A program made the position numbers and the translations under genes. Below the pieces are notes generated by a model. That model made no database searches. It was not told the DNA's origin and worked only from the letters and a program-made list of their open reading frames with translations. DNA of 64,000 nt, taken from the NCBI GenBank assembly GCA_965603125.1, contig CBFDBU010000010.1, positions 1 to 64,000 on the forward strand. The letters are read 5' to 3'. This DNA comes from JAJRTA01 sp965603125 (GTDB lineage: Bacteria; Zixibacteria; MSB-5A5; GN15; FEB-12). Below, in pieces: positions 41,302-51,000 of this stretch. Positions within the stretch are counted from its first letter, which is position 1. Each line of letters starts with the position of its first letter.

Positions 41302-41475
41302 ATGCGAACTTACGAATCCGTCTTAGACGTGATCGGCCGCACACCGCTCCTGAGACTAAGGACCGGCTTTCCGCCGGACGACCCCAGAGCCTACGTGAAG
41401 GTCGAGTTTCTCAACCCGACCGGGTCGGTAAAAACGCTGATGGCCTTGACTTTGGATTCGGATAGCGTATATTGA
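41302..41475 (+). pseudogene. Truncated cysteine synthase (CysK/CysM-type) gene
   Basis: 57 codons from the ATG. The first ~44 read as the N-terminus of a PLP-dependent cysteine synthase/cystathionine beta-synthase: VLDVIGRTPLLRLRT, then YVKVEFLNPTGSVK. The last Lys is the one that binds PLP in intact enzymes (normally SVKDR). After it the sequence changes to unrelated codons and stops at 41475. At the junction begins a TTGACT/TATATT promoter. This is either a rearrangement that cut the gene or an assembly join; the enzyme is not functional in either case. Confidence 0.8.
41446..41473 (+). promoter_or_regulatory. Strong promoter at the cysK break
   Basis: TTGACT at 41446-41451, 16-nt spacer, TATATT at 41468-41473. 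Transcription would begin near 41480, directly at the start of two hairpins. Confidence 0.7.
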
Positions 41476-41479
41476 CAAT

Positions 41480-41566
41480 GCCAAACATTGCCGTATCCCC
41501 CCTCCCCCGGTATGTTTGGTGTCTATTACTCTGCCCCCCGGCGCCCGCCGGGGGGTTTCTCTTTTT
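41480..41566 (+). ncRNA. Possible small RNA (promoter, hairpin, terminator)
   Basis: An 87-nt unit. Hairpin 1: CCAAACAT (41481-41488) pairs with ATGTTTGG (41512-41519). Hairpin 2 is the terminator at 41534-41555. A strong promoter lies upstream. No known family is recognised. It could also be a leftover leader of a lost gene. Confidence 0.4.
41534..41566 (+). terminator. Strong Rho-independent terminator
   Basis: CCCCCCGGC-gccc-GCCGGGGGG, a perfect 9-bp stem with 4-nt loop, followed by TTTCTCTTTTT at 41556-41566. Confidence 0.9.
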
Positions 41567-41795
41567 GTTCACATTGTCCTGTCGGGCAATGTGACTTCTC
41601 AGATACTCTGCCGGCATTGTGGTCCGAGAACCATCGCCACCATGCCCGCACCCCGTGCCCTAACGGTTAATGTTGCCTGCCCTCGACTTAACTACTTGCC
41701 TCTCTGTCTCTTCATTCCCCTCTTGTCCCCCCTCCGGTCAAGAGGAATCACTCTATATATCCATGACCGCTCGTTGCTTCTCGGTGTTCCAGTGA

Positions 41796-41846
41796 ACAGT
41801 GCCACATAGCCACACAATCGCTGCTGTGGGCCTCGGGTGGCACTGT
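41796..41846. repeat. Long perfect inverted repeat downstream of the NtrC-type gene
   Basis: ACAGTGCCAC (41796-41805) is repeated inverted as GTGGCACTGT (41837-41846), with an inner CCACA/TGTGG pair. A smaller CACATTG/CAATGTG hairpin occurs at about 41570-41593. No T run follows, so terminator function is doubtful. The stretch 41567-42012 holds no gene I would support; a 137-residue minus-strand reading (41748-42161) overlaps the regulator gene in another frame. Confidence 0.5.
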
Positions 41847-42012
41847 CCACAGGCACATTGCAGTGTCAATACATGCAAAGCGTGTGCCGAGCGTCACGCA
41901 TAGGCCGATCCCCATATCTCGTAGCGAGACAACCAGTTCCCACGCGGCCTCCCGACTCAGATATTGATTCGGGTCAAACGCACCCGTTTTGGCGGCTGCA
42001 ATGCCGGTAGAA

Positions 42013-43362
42013 TCAACCGTGGTCGATCCGAAGTTCCCTGAGCATTTTCCGCAGGTTCGAAGGATCCAGACGGAGTTCGCGGGCAGCGGCGCTGACCTTA
42101 TTGTCGTTGCGAGCGAGAGCCTGAACCAGGACAAGCTTCTTGAAGTCGCGCATGCGGTCACTCAGGCCGCCGTGAGGCTTGCCCTGGTGTCCGGAGTAGG
42201 ACAGATACGCAGCCACCTCATGGCGCGTGATCAGATGCGAGAGCGTCAGATCGATCAGAGACTGGACAGTGTCGAGAAGTTGCCGGACGTTGCCCGGCCA
42301 GTCGTACTCGATGAGAAGATCGCGTGCTGACGGTTCAAAGACCTTGACAACCATGTCGGTTTCCCGGCAGTAGCTGTCGGTGAAGTAGTCGATAAGATCC
42401 GGGATATCTTCGCGACGATCCTTGAGGGGCGGCAGAGTGATCTGGATTCCTTTCAAGCGGTAGTAAAGATCTTCCCGGAATGTTTTCTCAGCGACCAACC
42501 TGTCCAGGTCGGAATTGGTCGCGCAGATCAGGCGCACGTCAACATGGATCGTCTCCGGCGATCCGATTCGCTGCAATTCCCCGGTCTCTAATACGCGTAA
42601 GAGCTTGCCCTGAGTGGTTATATCGAGATTGCCGATCTCATCAAGGAAAATAGTGCCGCCGTGAGCGTACTCGAACATGCCGATGCGATCGGCCACGGCG
42701 CCGGTGAAGGAACCTTTCAAATGACCGAACAGTTCGCTCGCGACCAGATCGGGAGCTTTATGATTGCAGTTAAACACGACCAGCTTCAGGACGGACCGTT
42801 TGCTGCGACTGTGAATCGCGCGCGCGACAAGTTCCTTGCCGGAGCCGGTCGGCCCCAAGATCATGACTTTGCTGTCGGTGGGGCCGATCTTTTCGATAGT
42901 CCGGAAGATCCGGCACATAACGTCGGACCGTCCCACTATCCCGAAGTGCTCTCGGGCGAATTCGATCATTTCGGCGCCACGGGTCTTGAGGTGGTGGAAA
43001 GACACGGCGTTTTGCACCGAGCGAATAAGGCGGGCGGGGCGTTCGTTCTTGCCGATGTAATCAAACGGCCGATGCTGTTTGTCCATTGCGTCTGCTGAGT
43101 ACTCACCGGGATACCCGGTGTGAAAGATCAGGGGAACGTCGGGATCCATTTCCCGTATGCGGGAGGCAGTCTCCAGCCCGTCCATTCTTGCCATTCTGAT
43201 GTCGAGGATGATGGTATCCAGGTCATTGTGGTCTCCCAGCGCGGCCAGGCCCTCTTCGCCTGATGAGGCCAAGACTACGTCGTAATCGTCGAGAAACGTC
43301 TGGTGCAGCGCCTCGAGGACCAAGTGGTCATCGTCTATTATGAGAATTTTGCCCTGCTTCAC
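42013..43362 (-). CDS. NtrC-type sigma-54-dependent response regulator
   Basis: A 449-residue regulator. Receiver domain at 1-120 with phosphoacceptor Asp54 (LDTIILDIRMARMDGLE). AAA+ domain: Walker A GPTGSGKE near 170, sigma-54 contact loop GSFTGA (in place of GAFTGA), Walker B GGTIFLDEIGN, arginine-finger region ATNSDLDRLV and FREDLYYRLKGI. C-terminal FIS-type helix-turn-helix (NKVSAAARELRLDPSNLRKMLREL). The kinase gene lies 33 nt upstream on the same strand, so the pair is a two-component system. The target genes are not obvious here. Confidence 0.93.
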   Translation of the reverse strand: MKQGKILIIDDDHLVLEALHQTFLDDYDVVLASSGEEGLAALGDHNDLDTIILDIRMARMDGLETASRIREMDPDVPLIFHTGYPGEYSADAMDKQHRPFDYIGKNERPARLIRSVQNAVSFHHLKTRGAEMIEFAREHFGIVGRSDVMCRIFRTIEKIGPTDSKVMILGPTGSGKELVARAIHSRSKRSVLKLVVFNCNHKAPDLVASELFGHLKGSFTGAVADRIGMFEYAHGGTIFLDEIGNLDITTQGKLLRVLETGELQRIGSPETIHVDVRLICATNSDLDRLVAEKTFREDLYYRLKGIQITLPPLKDRREDIPDLIDYFTDSYCRETDMVVKVFEPSARDLLIEYDWPGNVRQLLDTVQSLIDLTLSHLITRHEVAAYLSYSGHQGKPHGGLSDRMRDFKKLVLVQALARNDNKVSAAARELRLDPSNLRKMLRELRIDHG

Positions 43363-43395
43363 CGTCTGCCGCAGTCTTCTGAGGATTAAACGAAC

Positions 43396-46300
43396 TCAGT
43401 CTGACATGAGAAATATAACAAATTTTGTCCCCTTGTCAATCTCAGATTCGACGGCAACGTCACCGTCGTACAGTTCAGCTATCTTCCTGACCATAGCCAA
43501 CCCCAGGCCGGTGCCGAAGGTCGGCTTCGTGCTGTAAAACGCGTCGAATACTCGCGGTATTTCTTCGCCGGGGATGCCGCATCCGGTGTCGGCGAACTCC
43601 ACCTTGAGGCGTTGGCCTTCCTTCCGAGCTGAAATGTCCAGAACGCGCACCGGGGTGTCCCGCATGGCATCCAGGGCATTGACCGTCAGGTTGTTAAACA
43701 GGCTGTGAACATGTGGCCGGAAGCTCCGCAAGGTGAAATGATCCGCGATCTCGAGGTTAACGCTGACGCCCAATTCATGAATACGCAGCTCATGACTCTC
43801 CAGGACCTCCAGGAGGACCGACCGCAGGTTGACCCCCTCAGTCTTCTTCTGCGACTCAAGTTTCGAGAACTGGGTCACCAGTCCGGTCATGTCGATTGCC
43901 CGCTCCACGGCGCTCTCGGTCAGGCCCAGCAGCTTTCGGTTGCGACGGATTTCCTCCACCTCCCCGAGGTGGAGCCGCTCTTTCAGCTTGTGAAGGCTGC
44001 TGGTGGCGGGGAAGAGGGCGTTGTAAATCTCGTGCGCCACGCCACCGGCAATCCGCTTGACCTGGTCATATCGTTCCCTGTTGGCTGCGGCCAGTTTTCT
44101 CTCTGCTTCTCGGTGCTTGGTGATGTCAATGATGATCCCCCTCAGGCCCGCTGCGCTGCTGTCGACAACGATCCGATCGGTGTAGATCATGACCGGGAAG
44201 GTGCTACCGTCCTTCCTGAGCACAGTGTATTCACTGCCGCTGATCCCATCCCCGTTGAGCGTCCTGTCTATGTCTTCCCGGACCCTGTCGCGGTCCTCGG
44301 AAACAAACAGATCGAGAGCATTCAAGCCCTTATCCAGGTCTGTCTTCGCGTAACCGGTGGTCTCGAAACCATGCTGGTTGGCGAAGGTGAAACTGCCGTC
44401 GCGGTCCATTTCGAACAGAGTCAGGGGCAGAAGTTCGGCCAATTCACGGAACTTCTTCTCGCTCTTGCGAAGCGCCTCCTCCGCTACTCTGCGCATAGTC
44501 ACATCATGGGCAATGACAAGCGCGGCCGTCGTTGTGCCCTGGGCATCCCGGTACGGCTGAAGGTTAGTATGGAACCACCGCCACCGGCCGTCGACAAAGC
44601 TTCTGGACTCCGTGGTGAGTTCCGTTTTGGATTCGATAACACGGCGGATATTCCGCATCTGTCTGTCGGCTACGTCCTTCGGAAAGAGGTCCCATTGCGA
44701 TTTGCCGGCAATCTCGTCCGATTTCCGGTTAAGCGCCCTTGCGGCATTCTCGTTGACGAAAAGGAACTTGCCTTCCCAACTGACCAGGGCGATGGCGGCC
44801 CCGACGTTCTGTACCAGCAGACGGTATTTCTCTTCGCTTGCGCGGATGGCCTCTTCAGCGCGTATGCGTTCGGTTACGTCGCGACAGAACCCAATGACTG
44901 CGTCCTGGCCGCCGAACTTCTGTCGCGAACTGCTGATATCAACATAGATCACTCTGCCGTCCTTGCGCACCATGGGCAGCTGCGATACGAGGCGACGGGC
45001 ATCGATGGTTGCACGCCGGAACTCAGAAAGGGCGTGCTGAACCTGTGACTTGGGGATAAGATCGCCCACGCGCATCTGCAGCAACTCTGTCCGGGAGTAT
45101 CCCAACATGCGGCACATCGCAGGATTGGCGTAGATGTATTTCCGGGTTTTCGCGCCGGCGGCCAGAATGCCGTCCGTAGACGATTCGGCCAGCGTAACGT
45201 AGCGCTGATCGCTTTCCCTGAGAGCCTGGTGAGCCAATCTGCGCTCCGTGATATCCTGGCCCACGGCAATAGCGGTGAGCTCCTCCGAGTCGGCTGAAAA
45301 GAGAGCCGAATTGGACCACAGAATGGTCCTGGTTTCACCAGACCTTGTCCTGAGCGGGCCTTCATACATGTTGCGGGGGTTCTGCCTCACCCAGTCAGCG
45401 AAACTCATCGGGTGATGGTGATGGTGTTCGGTGGGCAGGAATATCTCCGGCCAGCTCTTGCCGATGACTTCCTCGCGCGAGTACCCGGTGACCTTCTCGA
45501 TCTCCCGGTTGAAGACCGTTATCCTGGCCTGGCCGTCAAGGCAGACAATCAGGCTGTTGGCCGTATCCAAGAGCGAGTGTATGAAATCTCGTTCGCTCTG
45601 AAGTTCCTGCTGTGTTTGAACCAGGGCAGTGATGTCACGCGAAATCACGAGAACCGACGCAACGGCGTTCGCCTTGTCCCTGATCGGTTCCATGCTGGTA
45701 AGGTATCGGGTCTTCTTGCCCTGCGACTCAATGTCCGACTCAAAAACGACACCGCTCCCGGTCTCGAATACTCCGGTAATGCGCTCTATGAACTGGGATG
45801 CCTGATCATGGAGCATGCAGTCCCGTATCGTGCTTCCGATGAGTTCCCGAGGGTCCCGGCCGAACACTTCGGCGCTGACATTATTGAGGTATAAGAAAAC
45901 TCCTTCGCGGTCTACGGTGAAGATCGCCTCATGGGCGCTCTCCACCAGGGTGCGATATCTCTGTTCGCTTACCCTCAGGGCCTCATCCGTTCGTTCTCTC
46001 TGCGTGATGTCACGCGCCACGCCCTCCGACCCGATAACGACGCCGTCTCTGTCTCTTAAGAGGGTGGCGCTGATACTCACGATCACGCGGCGACCGTCGC
46101 GGGCGATGAGTTCGGCATCGAAGTCGGTTACCTTACCGGATTGTCTCAGGAGCCGGTTGTACTGCTCGCGCCGGTCAGGATCTGCGTAAAAGCTGCGGGC
46201 CTCCTTGCCCACCATATCATCCTGAGAATCATAGCCCAGGACTCGGACGCCACCCGGAGACACCCACTGGACGCGACCGTGTGAGTCGATCTTGAAAAAG

Positions 46301-47847
46301 ATATCCTGAGTGCTTTCTAAGATGGAGCGGAGTTGTTCCCGGCTCTTTGCCAAACGGCGAGCAGTCTTCTGCCGATAGGCGTTGACAATAACCAGCGCCA
46401 GGAGAAGGGCGAACAGCCCTATCAGAACAAAGTTCTGGTACTCCCAGAACAATATCCTGGCGTAATCACCGAACACCTTGCGTTTCACACTGACGACCGT
46501 GGCCGTATTGTCGCGAGTGGCGATGAACGAAACGACGTGACCCTCGTTATCGAGTACGGTCGGGTGGAAGTGACGAAAATCGGTATCAAGGTGTGCCAGA
46601 CGTTTGAACGCGGACGAATACAGCCCCATCCCGTCGCCTGCTGTGAAGAGGTAAGCCGGTCGCATCTGACCCTCAACGCGCACCGTATCCAGGAAGTGCT
46701 CCAAATCGGTCTCGTGCGATTGGGCCAGGAGAGTCAGGTTGTCATCGTAGATGCGGACGATGCCGCGTGACGAGAGAGTATAGAAGTCCACCGTGCCGTC
46801 ACCGTCGTAATCATCCCGCCATCCACTTCTGATACGCTCGCCGACATCGACGGTTTTCAGAAGCCGGCCGTCCCGGTCGATTTTCGACAACTGGTACCGG
46901 TGGGGTGGCAGGTCGGCGGCTTGGTCGGGTTCGATCATTGGCAGGGCGTGAAACACATAGAAGCACTCATCCCGCTCGCTGTGCCAGATCCCCTTGCTGC
47001 CGTGTTCCTCGGACAGTATACGACGAAAGAGCAGTCTGCCCCGGCTGTCGACTTTGGCCAGGTAGCAGAAACGGTCGCTGAAGTTCTCGTCCTCGACGCT
47101 GTTCTTGTAGTTGTAGGTCGCGAACATCACGGCCGGGTGAAGTGAGTCCCGGCAACTGAGGATATTACCGACACTGACCGGGGCCGCCACCGGCAGGGAC
47201 CATTCGAGACGCAGGTTTTCCGGCTCGACACAGTATAGAATACGCGGCCTCAAGTCACGTCCCGGATCCAGGTAGAAGAACACCTCCTGAATACCGTCGT
47301 AGTCATAGTCATCGACCAATACCGGCGAGACCCGTCCTTCCCAGACCCCGTTACCGGTGAGGTCCTCTCCGGATGCCAGATAGATGAGATCGTGACGATC
47401 GGCCCGTGGCACAATCCTCACCATGAAAGCAGAATCGTTGCGGTAGCATCCGGCGGCGATAGCTAAGCATCCCGCCTTACCGTCATAATAGAGGCGAAAG
47501 CCTGAGACAGTCGCATACAGCGGATCCCAATCCAGAACCTGGGAGTGAGTGATATCGTTGAAACTGAACACAGCCGGTTCGTCGCGGTTGACGTCACCGT
47601 TAAAAGCGTGAACGAGAAGAGCCGTGTCCGACACGGCGTCCTGCACCCGATAGACCTGCATGGCATCGGAGACAGGGATTTTCCCGACGCCCCAGTCATG
47701 GAAGTGCCGTTCACGGAAAGTGTACGGGAGCAACCGATCATCGCAGGCGCAGTCGATTTCAATCTCGTCGACAGTCCCGGCAGCGGCATTGAGCGTCAGA
47801 AGGCATACGAGCGCTGGTACGGCCGTTTTCAAATACTCGTTCAACAT
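43396..47847 (-). CDS. Giant PAS sensor histidine kinase with propeller-like input domain
   Basis: A 1,483-residue kinase. Signal peptide (about residues 1-24), then a ~440-residue extracytoplasmic part with FG-GAP-like loops (DDYDYDGIQEVFFYLD, DDYDGDGTVDFYTL), one helix at about 468-488 (FVLIGLFALLLALVIVNAY), six PAS domains (about 500-1245, each beginning with E-Q-x-x or S-E-x-x and ending in GYSRTEL-like or GYDS loops), and a kinase core: H-box GGVAHEIYNALFPA with His near 1270, N-box NLTVNALDAM and G-boxes ADTGCGIPGEE and STKPTFGTGLGLAMV. It is followed by its response regulator. A propeller-like extracellular sensor suggests polysaccharide or protein sensing, but the ligand is unknown. 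Confidence 0.9.
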   Translation of the reverse strand: MLNEYLKTAVPALVCLLTLNAAAGTVDEIEIDCACDDRLLPYTFRERHFHDWGVGKIPVSDAMQVYRVQDAVSDTALLVHAFNGDVNRDEPAVFSFNDITHSQVLDWDPLYATVSGFRLYYDGKAGCLAIAAGCYRNDSAFMVRIVPRADRHDLIYLASGEDLTGNGVWEGRVSPVLVDDYDYDGIQEVFFYLDPGRDLRPRILYCVEPENLRLEWSLPVAAPVSVGNILSCRDSLHPAVMFATYNYKNSVEDENFSDRFCYLAKVDSRGRLLFRRILSEEHGSKGIWHSERDECFYVFHALPMIEPDQAADLPPHRYQLSKIDRDGRLLKTVDVGERIRSGWRDDYDGDGTVDFYTLSSRGIVRIYDDNLTLLAQSHETDLEHFLDTVRVEGQMRPAYLFTAGDGMGLYSSAFKRLAHLDTDFRHFHPTVLDNEGHVVSFIATRDNTATVVSVKRKVFGDYARILFWEYQNFVLIGLFALLLALVIVNAYRQKTARRLAKSREQLRSILESTQDIFFKIDSHGRVQWVSPGGVRVLGYDSQDDMVGKEARSFYADPDRREQYNRLLRQSGKVTDFDAELIARDGRRVIVSISATLLRDRDGVVIGSEGVARDITQRERTDEALRVSEQRYRTLVESAHEAIFTVDREGVFLYLNNVSAEVFGRDPRELIGSTIRDCMLHDQASQFIERITGVFETGSGVVFESDIESQGKKTRYLTSMEPIRDKANAVASVLVISRDITALVQTQQELQSERDFIHSLLDTANSLIVCLDGQARITVFNREIEKVTGYSREEVIGKSWPEIFLPTEHHHHHPMSFADWVRQNPRNMYEGPLRTRSGETRTILWSNSALFSADSEELTAIAVGQDITERRLAHQALRESDQRYVTLAESSTDGILAAGAKTRKYIYANPAMCRMLGYSRTELLQMRVGDLIPKSQVQHALSEFRRATIDARRLVSQLPMVRKDGRVIYVDISSSRQKFGGQDAVIGFCRDVTERIRAEEAIRASEEKYRLLVQNVGAAIALVSWEGKFLFVNENAARALNRKSDEIAGKSQWDLFPKDVADRQMRNIRRVIESKTELTTESRSFVDGRWRWFHTNLQPYRDAQGTTTAALVIAHDVTMRRVAEEALRKSEKKFRELAELLPLTLFEMDRDGSFTFANQHGFETTGYAKTDLDKGLNALDLFVSEDRDRVREDIDRTLNGDGISGSEYTVLRKDGSTFPVMIYTDRIVVDSSAAGLRGIIIDITKHREAERKLAAANRERYDQVKRIAGGVAHEIYNALFPATSSLHKLKERLHLGEVEEIRRNRKLLGLTESAVERAIDMTGLVTQFSKLESQKKTEGVNLRSVLLEVLESHELRIHELGVSVNLEIADHFTLRSFRPHVHSLFNNLTVNALDAMRDTPVRVLDISARKEGQRLKVEFADTGCGIPGEEIPRVFDAFYSTKPTFGTGLGLAMVRKIAELYDGDVAVESEIDKGTKFVIFLMSD

Positions 47848-48012
47848 GAATACCTGACAAGATACGCAACCCGCACAAGAAAATCAACGTTCCGGAACCG
47901 ATTCCTACTCAACTGTCACCGAGAGGCTCTTATGCGGACACGGCGCATGACGAGTTGTCTCATGTGGTCGCGGGGCTGAATCCGGCGCTCGAGAAAACGC
48001 TCGCGACAACTG

Positions 48013-48045
48013 AAAAGGTCACCACAGACAACGGTTGTGGTGACC
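48013..48045 (-). terminator. Rho-independent terminator of the 2,355-residue protein gene
   Basis: GGTCACCAC and GTGGTGACC form a perfect 9-bp stem (48017-48045) with an 11-nt loop. On the minus strand it is followed by TTTTC (A4 at 48013-48016 on plus). It lies about 40 nt after the stop. Confidence 0.75.
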
Positions 48046-48086
48046 GATGTAGTCCGTCGAGCGGCAGAAGAATCCGGCGCCGGCAA

Positions 48087-51000
48087 TCAGAGATCGCAGA
48101 TAGGCTCCGGGCCATTCACAAACATGTAGTCGACCAGGTAAACCAGATCAGCAATGTCAATCAGAGTTCCATTCTCACCGTCCATATTGGCCGCTCGCAG
48201 GTCCGGCGGCTCCGGGCCCTGGTTGAACATGTAGTCGACCAGATAGACCAGATCGGCGATATCGATGACTTCCTGCCAGTCACCGTTGACGTCGCCGCAT
48301 ATGTATTCCTCGTCCTTGTTCAGGAGCAACGACATATCCTGAGTGTTCTCGTTGACGGTTACCAGATCGAGATCGCCGTCGCCGTCGAAATCCGCCGCTA
48401 CGACAACTTGGGGATTGATACCTGTCGCATACTGTCTGGAGGAGTTGTATATGCCGCCGCCGCTGTTTCTGAGAACGGATACGTCGTTGGACACGCCGTT
48501 GGCCGTGGCCAGGTCAATGTCGCCATCACCGTCGAGATCAGCCGCGACAAGCGAGTAGGGGATATCTCCAACATCGTATGTCGCACCGGGACTAAAGCTG
48601 CCTTCGCCGTTGTTGTAGAGGACGGAGACGTCACCGGAGGTAACGTTGGCGGCGGCCAGGTCAAGCCGGTCGTTCCCGGTCAGATCAGCCGCAAAGACGG
48701 ACTGCGGGAACACACCTACGGGGTAGACCACAGCAGGCGCGAAAACGCCGTTGCCGTTGTTCATCAGGATGGATACGCTGCCGTCGAACTTGTTGGCCGT
48801 TACCAGGTCGATATCACCATCGTTGTCGAAATCGCCGGCGAATATGCAGTAAGGATGGTCGCCCACGACATAGGCCGAGTCCAGGGTGAAAACACCGAGG
48901 CCGTCGTTCTTGAGGATCGTGACACTGTCCTCGCCCGTGTTGGCCGTAGCCAGGTCAAGGTCTCCGTCACCGTCGAGGTCGGCGGCAAAGAGCGAGCGGG
49001 GGTTAAGGCCGACCTGATACGTGACTTCGTTACCGAAGTCTCCTGTCCCGTCATTTATCAGGATCGTGACACTGTCCTCGCCCCCGTTGGCCGTGGCTAG
49101 GTCCATGTCGTCGTCTCCGTCAAAGTCGCCGGAGAAAACCGAATAGGGACTGTTGCCTACGCTGTAGGTCGCATCCAAAACGAAGGTGCTGTCTCCGGCA
49201 TTGAGCATGATCGAAACAGTGTGAAAGAGTAGGTTGGCAGTAGCGATATCCAGGTGGCCGTCGCCGTCAAAATCAGCGGCAAAGGCGCCCCGGGGGCTGA
49301 CACCGATGGAGTTGTCGAGATGGTCCCCGAAGGAGCCGGCGCTTCTGACAGCCCGGGCTGTGAACGACCAGACTCGACCGCTGTCCAAGGGGTAGCCTTC
49401 GGCGGAATTGACCTCGGGAAGCAGCACCGCCGTGACGACCTCACCGGCCTTGAATGTCGAGTCGGGATGGAAAGACGCCGTCCTGGACGGAGCGTCGTAA
49501 CTGAATGAACCGTGCTGGAGTCCCTTTGACTTCGCCATGACTATCAGCGATGAACTGTTGAAGGACGACGCCTCGACATCATCATTGAAAGTCACGGAGA
49601 TGTCGGCGTCGGATGCAATGTCCGCCCTGTTGGGTGGCGGCCAGACCGATGCTATCTGGAACAGAGCGCGGTTCCAGAGCACGGAGACGGTGTTGGCCGA
49701 CGCGTTAGCGACAACCAGGTCGATATCTCCGTCAATCTGAAGGTCGGCGGCAAAGACCGACAACGGCCCCTCGCCGGCGTCGTAAGCGGCGTGTTCGGCA
49801 AAAGTACCGTCGTCGTTGTTCAGCAGGACGGAGACGGAGGCGGAGCCGAAGTTAGCTGTGGTCAGGTCAAGGTCGCCATCGGCGTCCAGGTCGGCGGTGG
49901 CAATTGAGAGAGGCTCGCTGCCGACGGCGTAGTTCACGCAGTCCGCAAATGTGCCGTCCTGATTGCTGATAAGAATGGAGACGCTGTCGGTACTGTGGTC
50001 TGCCGTCGCCAGGTCGAGATGGCCGTCATCATTGAGGTCGGCGGCCAGCAGCGCCATCGGGCCGCCGTCGACAGAATAGGCCGAATCCAGATTGAAACCG
50101 GTGCCATCGCCGTTGTTCAGAAGCAGTGATACAGTTCCAGAAGAATCGGCTGTCGCCAGATCCAGGGCGCCGTCATCGTTGAGATCGGCGGCACAGACAG
50201 ACTGCGGCGACAGGCCCGTCTCATAGACCGACTGCTCGGCGAAAGTGCTGTCGCCGTTGTTGAGCAGCACTGATACGTTGCTGGAAAGCATATTCACCAC
50301 CCCGAGATCGACGTATCCGTCTCCACTGAGGTCAGCGGCAAAGACCGATCGGGGCTTCGAACCAACAACGACCTTGGTCTGGGTGGCAAAGGTGCCGTTA
50401 CCATTATTTAGCAGGATGGAGACACTGTCTTCATCATAGTTCGCACTCACCAGGTCGAGACTGCCGTTGCCATCCATATCGGCAGCGACAACCGAGATCG
50501 GATTGTCGCCGACCTCGTAGAGAGCTTGCGGGCTGAAGGTGCCATCGCCGTTGCTCAGCAGGACAGACAGGCTGTCCGATGCCGCGTTTGCTACAACCAG
50601 GTCCGGAAAGGCGTCATCATTGAGACAAGCGGCAATCACACAGGTAGGCTCCTCTTTCACCTCATAAGCGGAATCGACGGCGAAGGTGCCGATGCCTTCA
50701 TTGACTATCGTTGTGAACGACCAGGTGTGGCTGGTGTCAAGGGGGTAGTCCTGAATCGACTTGACATCGGAAGTAACGATCATCGTGACTACCTCGCCGT
50801 GGTCGAAATTAACGACGGGATCAAACGTGGCGGTCATGGTCGGGTCATCATAGCTGATTGTCCCCGAATGTTTGCCCGTCAGGCTCGAGTACACTACAAA
50901 TGAGGAATCGTGGAAACTGTCGCCGTTCATACTGTAGTTGAAGGTTACCGAGATGTCCGTGGAAGGAGGGAGGTTCAACTCGTTGGGCGCCGGTGTCAGT

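Noticed and set aside
41748..42161. 137-residue minus-strand frame downstream of the NtrC-type gene
   Set aside because: It overlaps the end of the regulator gene in a different frame and has no start signal or family match.
43705..45048. 447-residue plus-strand frame
   Set aside because: Antisense to the PAS kinase; no recognisable domain order.
47955..49100. 381-residue plus-strand frame
   Set aside because: Antisense to the dockerin/FG-GAP gene; repetitive Val/Gly/Arg content with no start signals.
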